The notes under the pieces were generated by a model. That model made no database searches. It had not been told where the DNA came from and saw only the letters and a list, made by a program, of their open reading frames with translations. The position numbers and the translations under genes are program-made. A stretch of 51,366 nt of DNA from Clostridia bacterium. GTDB lineage: Bacteria > Bacillota > Clostridia > Oscillospirales > CAG-272. The stretch is from positions 1-51,366 of the forward strand of contig JAFUPC010000062.1 in NCBI GenBank assembly GCA_017481495.1, in the 5' to 3' direction. Shown piece after piece: positions 6,852 through 13,528 of the stretch (the first letter of the stretch is position 1; each line of letters opens with the position of its first letter).

Positions 6852-6962
6852 TATGTACCAAGAAAACAAGGAAAAATCCTTGTTTTTCAGGGCTTTTTCG
6901 GCATGGCCTCTACCGACCTTTGAAAAGTGCCAAATGAAACTATGTACCAAATTATGTACCAA
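6852..6962. repeat. Three TATGTACCAA direct repeats, probable integrase arm sites
   Basis: The word TATGTACCAA occurs at 6852-6861, 6941-6950 and 6953-6962, the last two 12 bp apart, between the second integrase and the tRNA. A hairpin (AACAAGG/CCTTGTT, 6865-6884) lies between. Direct repeats beside an attachment site are typical arm-type sites; this assignment is inference. Confidence 0.55.
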
Positions 6963-7003
6963 CTTCATTTTCGATCATTTTTCTGCGCATTTTTGAGAGC
7001 AAA

Positions 7004-7035
7004 AACAATAAAAAATCCGCACCCGATAAGTGCGG
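7004..7035 (-). terminator. Intrinsic terminator downstream of tRNA-Pro
   Basis: CCGCAC (7017-7022) pairs with GTGCGG (7030-7035), followed leftward by ATTTTTTATT. It would stop readthrough from the tRNA toward the integrase. Confidence 0.7.
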
Positions 7036-7053
7036 AAAAAGCTTGATAATAAA

Positions 7054-7087
7054 GGAAAAACGGGAGATTTTTCATCTCCCGTTTTCC
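7054..7087 (-). terminator. Terminator hairpin directly after tRNA-Pro
   Basis: A 14-bp stem, GGAAAAACGGGAGAT with ATCTCCCGTTTTCC, begins at the base after the tRNA CCA end. The stem itself carries the T-rich tail on the minus strand. Confidence 0.75.
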
Positions 7088-7163
7088 TGGTCTGAGTGAC
7101 AAGACTTGAACTTGCGGCCTCTACCACCCCAAGGTAGCGCGCTACCAACTGCGCTACACCCAG
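7088..7163 (-). tRNA. tRNA-Pro (anticodon GGG)
   Basis: A 76-nt cloverleaf. The acceptor stem CTGGGTG pairs with CACTCAG, followed by discriminator A and encoded CCA. D-arm GCGCAGTTGGTAGCGC, anticodon stem CTACC/GGTAG around loop TTGGGGT (anticodon GGG), and T-arm with GTTCAAGTC. It has its own consensus promoter upstream and two terminators downstream, and is the likely target of the neighbouring integrase. Confidence 0.93.
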
Positions 7164-7239
7164 ACATTTACGGGGTGAACAGAATCAACAGCGAACTGTG
7201 ATTCCGGCTGATGTGAGGTATCCCTCATCAACGTATAAT

Positions 7240-7268
7240 ATTATACCACATTCCGCGCGTTTTGTCAA
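7240..7268 (-). promoter_or_regulatory. Sigma-A promoter of tRNA-Pro
   Basis: Minus strand TTGACA (7268-7263), a 17-bp spacer, TATAAT (7245-7240), about 75 bp before the tRNA 5' end. Confidence 0.85.
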
Positions 7269-7307
7269 TAGCTTTTTAAAATTTTATGGAAATTTTTTCG
7301 CTTTTCC

Positions 7308-7343
7308 GAAAAAATCCGCCGCAGAGAAACGATCTGCAGCGGA
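7308..7343 (-). terminator. Terminator after the acidic membrane protein gene
   Basis: The stem TCCGC..GCAGA (7315-7325) pairs with TCTGCAGCGGA (7333-7343), followed leftward by TTTTTTC, 17 bp after the stop codon at 7360. Confidence 0.75.
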
Positions 7344-7359
7344 CATCCGGATTCTGTTG

Positions 7360-7851
7360 TTATTCCGTAACAGCTTCGGTGAAGATGTCTTCCGCCGGTT
7401 CTTCCTCGACGACTTCCTCAACGGGCGCTTCTTCGGAGGCTTCTGTGACGGCTTCTTCCGTGGGTTCGGCGACAGCTTCTGTCGCCTCTTCGGATTCTTC
7501 TACGGGTGCTTCCTCGATATATTCTTCGATGGTGATCTCGCATTCTGCATCGTCACCGCTGGCACACGCGGCACAGTCGCCGTAGCAGCCGTCGCACTCG
7601 TCGAAATCAAAGGTATCGTCACTCTCACCGGCTTCGATGGCATCCTTTGCTGCCTGCTCGCAGGCTTCGACTTCGCTCTTTGCTTCCTTTAAGACAAGGT
7701 AAGCACCTGCGATGCCGCCGATGGCAGACAGCGCAAGGAAGGTGTTCGCCAGGCTCTTCTTCTTGCGGTACAGCAGAAAGAACAGAATGACGAACGATGC
7801 GGACTGGACAAGCAGGGTCAGCCCGATGTTGAATCTGTGCTTCTTGAACAT
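7360..7851 (-). CDS. Membrane protein with cysteine cluster and acidic tail
   Basis: A 163-aa protein I cannot assign to a family. Residues ~8-27 and ~35-54 are two hydrophobic helices separated by RKKK, so it is probably a two-pass membrane protein with a positively charged short loop. Next comes a cysteine cluster, CDGCYGDCAACASGDDAEC (~85-103), then a ~60-residue Glu/Ala/Val-rich tail with EAPVEE-type repeats. The cysteines could bind metal or form disulfides, and the tail would be disordered. It lies 48 bp after prfB on the same strand, so it may be transcribed with it, and a terminator follows. Function unknown. Confidence 0.7.
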   Translation of the reverse strand: MFKKHRFNIGLTLLVQSASFVILFFLLYRKKKSLANTFLALSAIGGIAGAYLVLKEAKSEVEACEQAAKDAIEAGESDDTFDFDECDGCYGDCAACASGDDAECEITIEEYIEEAPVEESEEATEAVAEPTEEAVTEASEEAPVEEVVEEEPAEDIFTEAVTE

Positions 7852-7899
7852 ACTCTGTTTCTCCTTGTTTTTGGTAGAATTTTGTTATATTTGGAATGC

Positions 7900-9009
7900 T
7901 TATTTGTTGGCATTCATTTTCAGGTAAGAATTGATGAACGGATCCAGGTCGCCGTCCATGACGCCGTCCACGTCTGCGGTCTCGCATTTCGTGCGGGTAT
8001 CCTTGACCTGCGTATACGGCATGAACACGTAGGAACGGATCTGTGCGCCCCACTCGATCTTTGCCTTTTCGCCCTGGATATCCTCGATGCGGTCGAGATG
8101 CTCGCGTTCCTTGATCTCAACGAGCTTCGCTTTCAGCATCCGCATCGCGGTTTCCTTGTTCTGCAGCTGGGAACGCTCGGTCTGACAGCCGACGACGATA
8201 CCAGTCGGCTTGTGCAGGATGCGGATGGCGGAGTCGGTCTTGTTGATATGCTGACCGCCGGCACCGGAGGAACGGTGTGCGGTGATCTCAAGGTCGGCTT
8301 CGTTGATGTCGATCTCCACGCTGTCGTCCAGCTCCGGCATGACCTCGACCGATGCAAACGACGTCTGCCGTCTGCCGGAAGCATCAAACGGCGAAACGCG
8401 AACGAGACGGTGAACGCCGTTCTCGCTCTTGAGATACCCGTAAGCGTCATTGCCTTCGACCAGGATCGTTGCGCTTTTGAGACCCGCTTCGTCGCCGTCC
8501 AGCCAGTCAAGCAGCTTGACGGTGAAGCCGGACTTTTCCGCCCAGCGGTTGTACATCCGGTACAGCATGGATGCCCAGTCCTGCGCCTCAGTACCGCCGG
8601 CACCGGGGTGGAACGAAACGATGGCGTTGTTGTGGTCGTATTCGCCACACAGAAGAACCTCGATGCGGATACGGTCTTCCTCTTTTTCGACACGCGCGAC
8701 CTCGGACAGCACCTCCTCGCAGATGCTTTCATCTGCTTCCTCGATGCCCATCTCCGCCAGCGTGATGGTGTCCTCCACGTCGGATTCCAGTTTCCGGAAA
8801 TCCTCAACGGTGCTCTTGCGTGCCTTGATTTCTTTCAGAATTTTCGCGGAACGCTTTGCATCGTTCCAGAAATCTCCCTCGGAGGTCTGTGCCTCCAGAT
8901 TTTCAAGCTCGCGTTCCAGCTCCTCGATATGAAGCGTGTTTCCGAGCTCCCGGACATCTTTGCGGATGTCTTCCAGATGGTGTATTGCTTCTTCTAACTG
9001 AATGATCAA
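7900..9009 (-). CDS. prfB: Peptide chain release factor 2
   Basis: A 369-aa RF2 that terminates translation at UGA and UAA on the ribosome. The SPF tripeptide that reads the stop codon is at 206-208 (RVSPFDASGRRQTSF), and the GGQ motif for peptidyl-tRNA hydrolysis at 251-253 (SSGAGGQHINKT). The N-terminus aligns from its start with Bacillus RF2 (…FWND at 47-50). The frame is continuous: where RF2 genes usually carry CTT TGA C, the DNA reads CTT CAT, so the autoregulatory +1 frameshift is absent. The start is TTG at 9009; AGGGGA lies upstream with somewhat long spacing and no ATG is available. Confidence 0.96.
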   Translation of the reverse strand: MIIQLEEAIHHLEDIRKDVRELGNTLHIEELERELENLEAQTSEGDFWNDAKRSAKILKEIKARKSTVEDFRKLESDVEDTITLAEMGIEEADESICEEVLSEVARVEKEEDRIRIEVLLCGEYDHNNAIVSFHPGAGGTEAQDWASMLYRMYNRWAEKSGFTVKLLDWLDGDEAGLKSATILVEGNDAYGYLKSENGVHRLVRVSPFDASGRRQTSFASVEVMPELDDSVEIDINEADLEITAHRSSGAGGQHINKTDSAIRILHKPTGIVVGCQTERSQLQNKETAMRMLKAKLVEIKEREHLDRIEDIQGEKAKIEWGAQIRSYVFMPYTQVKDTRTKCETADVDGVMDGDLDPFINSYLKMNANK

Positions 9010-9148
9010 AACGATTATGTCCCCTTTATCTGATAATGCAATTCCTGTTACAGTGATACGGTATATACTATTTTACCATACACCGCTGAATAATAAACAA
9101 ATAAATTGTTGCCAATTCTTGAATTTTTCGGATTATCCGCAATTTTTT

Positions 9149-10954
9149 TCAGAGATGCAGGTTGGTGTTTCCGGTAAACACGATGCCGCGTTTGCCGTCC
9201 ACAGTGACGGTCGTGCCGCTTTTCAGGACTCTGGTCGCATTGCCCGCACCGACGATGACGGGAATGTCCAGCGTCATTCCGGCGATGGCGGCATGGGAAT
9301 CCGCACCCGGTGCTTCGCAGATGATGCCGGATGCGCGGCGCAACAGCGGCAGAAGTGCGTTCGTGGTCTCCGGAATGACAAGGATCTCGCCGTCGCGGAA
9401 TGTGTTCTTTGCTTCTTCCTCGGACTTGCAGACGCAGAGGGAGCCGCAGACCTTCTTTTCCACAAGACCTGTGCCGGTCGTCAGAACGTCGCCGACGATC
9501 TGCACTTTCAGCATATTCGTCGTGCCGGGAATGCCGATCGGGATGCCCGCTGTGATGACGACCAGATCGCCGTACTGCACAAGACCGCAGGCGAACGCTT
9601 TTTCCACAGCATGGTGGAACAGGTCGTCGGTATTGTCCATTTCGTCGATGAGAAGCGGCGTGATACCCCAGGAAAGGTTCATGTGCCGGCAGACCTTTTC
9701 GGTCGTGGCGCAGCCGATGATGGGCGTATCCGGGCGGTATTTGCTGATCATGCGCGCAGTGGAGCCGGATTTCGTGACGGTGATGATGGCGGCGGCTTTC
9801 AGGTCGTGTGCCGTGGTGCAGGTCGCGTGGGAAATGGCACTCGTGACGTCTGTGAAGCCCTCCGGTTTACGCTCGGTGAACTGCTTGCGGTAATCAATAT
9901 CGCTTTCGGTACGGCGCGCGATCTTCGCCATCGTGGCGACCGCCTCCACGGGATACTGTCCCGCAGCGGTCTCGCCGGACAGCATGATGGCGCTGGTGCC
10001 GTCGTAAATGGCGTTTGCAACGTCGGTGATCTCCGCGCGGGTCGGGCGCGGATTGTGGGTCATCGATTCCAGCATCTGGGTCGCGGTGATGACCTGCTTG
10101 CCAGAGTTGTAGCATTTGGAGATCAGTTTTTTCTGGATGACAGGAATTTCTTCCATCGGAATTTCAACGCCCATATCGCCGCGTGCGACCATGATGCCGT
10201 CCGCCGCGGTCAGGATTTCGTCCATATTTTCGACACCGGCGGCGTTTTCGATTTTAGCGATGATGCGGATGTCTTTGACACATCCGTATTTTTCCAGCTC
10301 ACGGCGGATGGAAAGAATATCGTCCGCGCACTGGGTAAAGGAAGCGGCGATGAAATCGAAGTCGTTGTCCACGCCGAACTTGATGTCGGAACGGTCTTTG
10401 TCCGATAAAAACGGCATCGAAAGCTGGACACCCGGCACGTTGACACCCTTGCGGTTGGAGACCATGCCGCCGTGCAGGACGCGGCAGACGATCTCCCGAT
10501 CATCAAAGCGGACAACGGACAATTCCAGGTTGCCGTCGTCAATTAAGATGCGCGTTCCGTCGGAAATATCGCGCCACAGGTCGGTATAAGTGACGGAAAC
10601 GTGCTTCTCGTCGCCTTCCGTTTCATACTGGCAAAGGGTGAATATCTCGCCCGTTTTCAGCTCGGTTTTGCCGTTTTTGAATGTCCCCAGTCGCACCTCC
10701 GGACCCTTGGTGTCCAGAAGAAGCGCAACGGGGCGTTTCTTCTCCGTGCGAAGACGGCGGATGAGCTCGATTTTTTTGGTATGATCCTCATACGTTCCGT
10801 GTGAGAAGTTCAGACGGGCGACATCCATTCCCGCGTCCATCATTGCGGCAAGCACCTCCTCCGACTCCGATGCGGGGCCGATGGTGCAGATAATCTTGGT
10901 TTTACGTTCCATCCATGTGCGGTACGGGGAAGTCACTTGCGTCATTTTTTCCAT
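9149..10954 (-). CDS. pyk: Pyruvate kinase with C-terminal PEP-utilizer domain
   Basis: A 601-aa enzyme converting phosphoenolpyruvate and ADP to pyruvate and ATP, the last step of glycolysis. The barrel contains KIICTIGPAS (~20-29), ARLNFSHGTYEDH, LLLDTKGPEVR and the active-site stretch IIAKIENAAGVENMDEIL, then MVARGDMGVEIP and TATQMLESM. The last ~100 residues form the extra PEP-utilising mobile domain found in Bacillus-type enzymes (GADSHAAIAG, DIPVIVGAGNAT). ATG at 10954 is 14 bp after AAGGA; MERKTK 14 residues later is an alternative start. It has its own promoter and appears monocistronic. Confidence 0.96.
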   Translation of the reverse strand: MEKMTQVTSPYRTWMERKTKIICTIGPASESEEVLAAMMDAGMDVARLNFSHGTYEDHTKKIELIRRLRTEKKRPVALLLDTKGPEVRLGTFKNGKTELKTGEIFTLCQYETEGDEKHVSVTYTDLWRDISDGTRILIDDGNLELSVVRFDDREIVCRVLHGGMVSNRKGVNVPGVQLSMPFLSDKDRSDIKFGVDNDFDFIAASFTQCADDILSIRRELEKYGCVKDIRIIAKIENAAGVENMDEILTAADGIMVARGDMGVEIPMEEIPVIQKKLISKCYNSGKQVITATQMLESMTHNPRPTRAEITDVANAIYDGTSAIMLSGETAAGQYPVEAVATMAKIARRTESDIDYRKQFTERKPEGFTDVTSAISHATCTTAHDLKAAAIITVTKSGSTARMISKYRPDTPIIGCATTEKVCRHMNLSWGITPLLIDEMDNTDDLFHHAVEKAFACGLVQYGDLVVITAGIPIGIPGTTNMLKVQIVGDVLTTGTGLVEKKVCGSLCVCKSEEEAKNTFRDGEILVIPETTNALLPLLRRASGIICEAPGADSHAAIAGMTLDIPVIVGAGNATRVLKSGTTVTVDGKRGIVFTGNTNLHL

Positions 10955-11005
10955 AATATGCGATACGATCCTTTCGTGATAAGAAAAACTATTCTGCCGT
11001 ATACT

Positions 11006-11034
11006 ATTATACCATAAATTCGCGCCCGCGGCAA
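11006..11034 (-). promoter_or_regulatory. Promoter of pyk
   Basis: Minus strand TTGCCG (11034-11029), a 17-bp spacer, TATAAT (11011-11006), about 50 bp before the pyk start. Confidence 0.7.
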
Positions 11035-11196
11035 GGGGGTGAGGGCATTTTTTGAAAGAAATTTACAGAAAAGGTGGGGCAAGGAAAGGCGACGTGTTGT
11101 CTTTGTGAGAAAAAATAACGTAACAGAGAAGGCGCAATCGCCGGTATGTCCGCCTTTCTGTCAAAACCGTTCATCGTTGCCCTTAGCTTGTCATCC

Positions 11197-11946
11197 TCAC
11201 CCCTCATCCCCCGCCAATATCATCCCCACGATCTCCTCCGCCGTCAAACGGATCTGTTCCTCCGTCGGAATTGCCGGTGTTCCGTCGCCGTCCTGCGCGC
11301 CGTACATACCGAAACCGGCGTGACACCCGCCGGCAAGGATGACTTCTTCAAATTCAACGGGTAGATTATCGCGGTACTGTTCGTATTTTTCTCGGTCAAG
11401 CACGCCGTCTTCACTGCCGAAAACGGACAGCACGGAGAGCGAGGTGCCCGATAGGTCCGCCGTGGAATACGCGCCGAGCAGGACCAGACCCGAAAAGATG
11501 TCTGTGTTTTCGGCAGCGTGCGCCGCCGCCATTGCACCGCCGAGCGAGTGACCGCCGATGTACCAGTGTTCAACCTCCGGATATTCATCCGGAATTCCGG
11601 TCGCGGCATTCGGGTCGAGCACCGCGAGACGGAACGGCATCTCCACAAGGATGCACAGAATCCCCTCCTCTGCGATCGCCTGCATGAGCGGAAGATAGGC
11701 GGTATGCTCCACCTTGCCGCCGGGGTAGAAGATGAAGCCGTTTTGTGCGTTTTCGGGCCCGATGATAATGGTGCCGTCGGGGTCTTCTTTCCACGATGTC
11801 CCCTCTGGCAGAAAGGCGGCGATCGCTTCGTTGTCTGCACGGTAGCAATCGCCGAGATACTCCGCACAGACAAGAATAAGGACGGCAAGTGCCGCCGTGA
11901 CGGCGGCTGTGATTACAATTTTTCGTTTGTTTCTGATAATATTCAT
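11197..11946 (-). CDS. Membrane-anchored alpha/beta-hydrolase
   Basis: About 249 aa from ATG at 11946. A longer open frame runs upstream into the Fur-family gene, but the protein-like part begins at MNIIRNKRKIVITAAV, an N-terminal signal anchor. An ATG four codons earlier is equally possible and neither has a good ribosome-binding site. The rest is an alpha/beta-hydrolase of the dienelactone-hydrolase/Abhydrolase_5 type: nucleophile elbow GGHSLGGAMAAAHA, acid in VFGSEDGVLD and His in GGCHAGFGMYG form the triad. The active domain should be extracytoplasmic. Substrate unknown; an esterase or lipase-like activity is likely. Confidence 0.82.
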   Translation of the reverse strand: MNIIRNKRKIVITAAVTAALAVLILVCAEYLGDCYRADNEAIAAFLPEGTSWKEDPDGTIIIGPENAQNGFIFYPGGKVEHTAYLPLMQAIAEEGILCILVEMPFRLAVLDPNAATGIPDEYPEVEHWYIGGHSLGGAMAAAHAAENTDIFSGLVLLGAYSTADLSGTSLSVLSVFGSEDGVLDREKYEQYRDNLPVEFEEVILAGGCHAGFGMYGAQDGDGTPAIPTEEQIRLTAEEIVGMILAGDEG

Positions 11947-11984
11947 ATTTATGACCATAATTTCGCTGTGCGAAAGTTTCCTTA

Positions 11985-12042
11985 AAAAACGGGACGCCGC
12001 ATCGCACGGTATCCCGTAGGGGCGCATCGATGCAGCATCCCG
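11985..12042. repeat. Intergenic palindromic repeat (GTAGGGGCG family)
   Basis: Contains CGTAGGGGCGCATCGATGC and flanking GGGAT/ATCCC half-sites between the hydrolase and the Fur-family gene. It resembles the palindromes at 26351 and 46545. Confidence 0.45.
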
Positions 12043-12043
12043 T

Positions 12044-12505
12044 TCAATCTTTGTTTTTCCCGTCCCCGGCCGTTGCCGCAAGTGCCCGTCTGCACGGCGC
12101 ACACGTTCCGTATAAGACGGTTTTCGCGTAGTCAACGGAAAAGTCGTGCCGCGCGCCGAGATGGGCGGTCAGCGCATCGAGCTGTTCGCATTCCACATGG
12201 TAGAGCGAACCGCAGCAGAGACATTTTAAGTGAAAATGTGCGTGGCACGTCTCCGTGTCGCCGCCGGCATATTGGTAGCACGCACTGTCGCTTCCGGGAA
12301 TGGAGAATCGGCGGATGATGCCGGCTTCACAGAGCTTGTCCAGCGCGCGGTAGACCGTGGACTTGCCGACCGGTGTCCCCTCCGCACGGAGCGCATCCGA
12401 AAGCTCCTCCGCCGTCACATGAGCGGACGGATGCCGCCGGAAATACGTCAGCACCGCGGTGCGCTGTCTGGTACGGTAGGGTTGTCCCGAAGAGTTGTCC
12501 TGCAT
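12044..12505 (-). CDS. Fur-family (Fur/PerR/Zur) metal-responsive repressor
   Basis: A 153-aa regulator. A winged helix at ~12-70 (TRQRTAVLTYF, then GKSTVYRALDKLCEAGIIR) is followed by a dimerisation domain with HAHFHLKCLCC and the structural zinc pairs C95-x2-C98 and C135-x2-C138. It represses target genes in response to a metal or peroxide; the sequence alone does not tell whether it senses iron, zinc or peroxide, although the HxHFHxxC region is typical of all three. It lies 14 bp after the DUF4330 gene on the same strand and may belong to that operon's end. No transporter is nearby to suggest its metal. Confidence 0.9.
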   Translation of the reverse strand: MQDNSSGQPYRTRQRTAVLTYFRRHPSAHVTAEELSDALRAEGTPVGKSTVYRALDKLCEAGIIRRFSIPGSDSACYQYAGGDTETCHAHFHLKCLCCGSLYHVECEQLDALTAHLGARHDFSVDYAKTVLYGTCAPCRRALAATAGDGKNKD

Positions 12506-12519
12506 ATCCGTTTTCCGTA

Positions 12520-13008
12520 TCAGGACCCGGCTTCCACGTTCAAGACAACCATCTGCGTTTCGATATTCCGGGAACGGACGAGAATGTCGGAGCCGGAACC
12601 GATGTAGGTAGTGCCGTCAATCATGAAGCCGTTTTCGGAGGCGTATCCCTCCACCTCCAGCGTGCAGACGACGTCCACGCGGTCAACGTAATTTGCGACC
12701 GTCACCGTGCCGTCGGTGTTGACGAAGCGGATCTTTGCCGGGGACGTTTCCACGGTCAGAAGCGTGCCGAGGGGATTGCCGGTCGTCTGGTAATAAAACG
12801 CATCGCCCGGCAGGAGTGCATCGGAATATTCGGTCAGAAGACCGTCGATTTTCACGGTGATGACAGCGGTGTCATTGCCGCGGAGCAGGGAAGTGCTTAA
12901 ATTGTAGCGGATGGCAATACCGATGACACACGCGAGTACCGCGATGATAAGCACGAAGTCCACGATGTTGAAGCGATGCTTCTTTGTCTGTGTCTGATTC
13001 TGGTTCAT
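12520..13008 (-). CDS. DUF4330-like membrane-anchored protein (copy 2)
   Basis: A 162-aa protein with one N-terminal membrane helix (FVLIIAVLACVIGIAI, ~18-33) preceded by KKHRFN, and a ~125-residue beta-rich outside domain. The layout and the opening 'RFNIVDFVLIIAVL' are those of DUF4330 proteins. It is a paralogue of the gene just upstream, 12 bp away, with the same length. Function is unknown. Its position behind the O-antigen-ligase-like gene suggests a cell-envelope role, perhaps as a subunit pair with its paralogue. Confidence 0.75.
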   Translation of the reverse strand: MNQNQTQTKKHRFNIVDFVLIIAVLACVIGIAIRYNLSTSLLRGNDTAVITVKIDGLLTEYSDALLPGDAFYYQTTGNPLGTLLTVETSPAKIRFVNTDGTVTVANYVDRVDVVCTLEVEGYASENGFMIDGTTYIGSGSDILVRSRNIETQMVVLNVEAGS

Positions 13009-13020
13009 TGGACAGCCTCC

Positions 13021-13509
13021 TTATTCTGCGGTCTCCGTCACGTCGGTGACGAAGCCGTATCCGGTGAACGACGGTGTGCGGAAGAAAATCTGTGCGCCGA
13101 CCGCCACGCGCTGGTTGCCGACCATGTACGCGGTATCGGATTTTTCCGCATCGGCGGCAAAGGTGAAGTAAACGGAAACAAGGTCGTCGTAGGTGCCGTG
13201 AACGAGTGCCTTGGTCTCCTGGTTGAATTCGTCGTAGGTCGCTTTTATGACCTCATAGGAGACCACTTCTCCGATGGTGCCGAGCTTGACGGTATCGACG
13301 ACACTCTCGCCCGGTTCCGCCTTGATGACGATCTCCTCCGGCAATTCCTTGACGAGAACGGTATATTGGATGCGTACCTCATCGGACGCGCTTTGCGTGT
13401 TGAAAATGACGAGTGCCGCGCCGGCGGCAACGATCAGCACCGCCAGGACGATCAGCAGAATATCGAAAAAGTTCAGGCGCACGGGCGCTTTTTTGGTTTG
13501 ATCATTCAT
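13021..13509 (-). CDS. DUF4330-like membrane-anchored protein (copy 1)
   Basis: A 162-aa protein with the same plan as its downstream neighbour: a short basic N-terminus, a membrane helix (FFDILLIVLAVLIVAAGAAL, ~14-33) and a soluble outside domain with VLVKELPEEIV and VVSYEVIKATY. It starts 19 bp after the O-antigen-ligase-like gene. Same-length tandem paralogues suggest duplication and perhaps a heteromeric complex. No catalytic motif is visible. Confidence 0.75.
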   Translation of the reverse strand: MNDQTKKAPVRLNFFDILLIVLAVLIVAAGAALVIFNTQSASDEVRIQYTVLVKELPEEIVIKAEPGESVVDTVKLGTIGEVVSYEVIKATYDEFNQETKALVHGTYDDLVSVYFTFAADAEKSDTAYMVGNQRVAVGAQIFFRTPSFTGYGFVTDVTETAE

Positions 13510-13528
13510 TATATTTTAAACCTCTATT

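Noticed and set aside
6905..6914. GGCCTCTACC shared with the tRNA-Pro gene (7117-7126) as an attachment core
   Set aside because: Only 10 bp long and it lies inside the element side of the integrase, the wrong place for the distal attachment site; could be chance.
8930..8945. Programmed frameshift in prfB
   Set aside because: The frame is open through the usual site; CTT is followed by CAT, not TGA.
9002..10408. 468-codon open frame on the plus strand
   Set aside because: It is antisense to prfB and pyk, both unmistakable; the translation has no family text and reflects GC-rich third positions.
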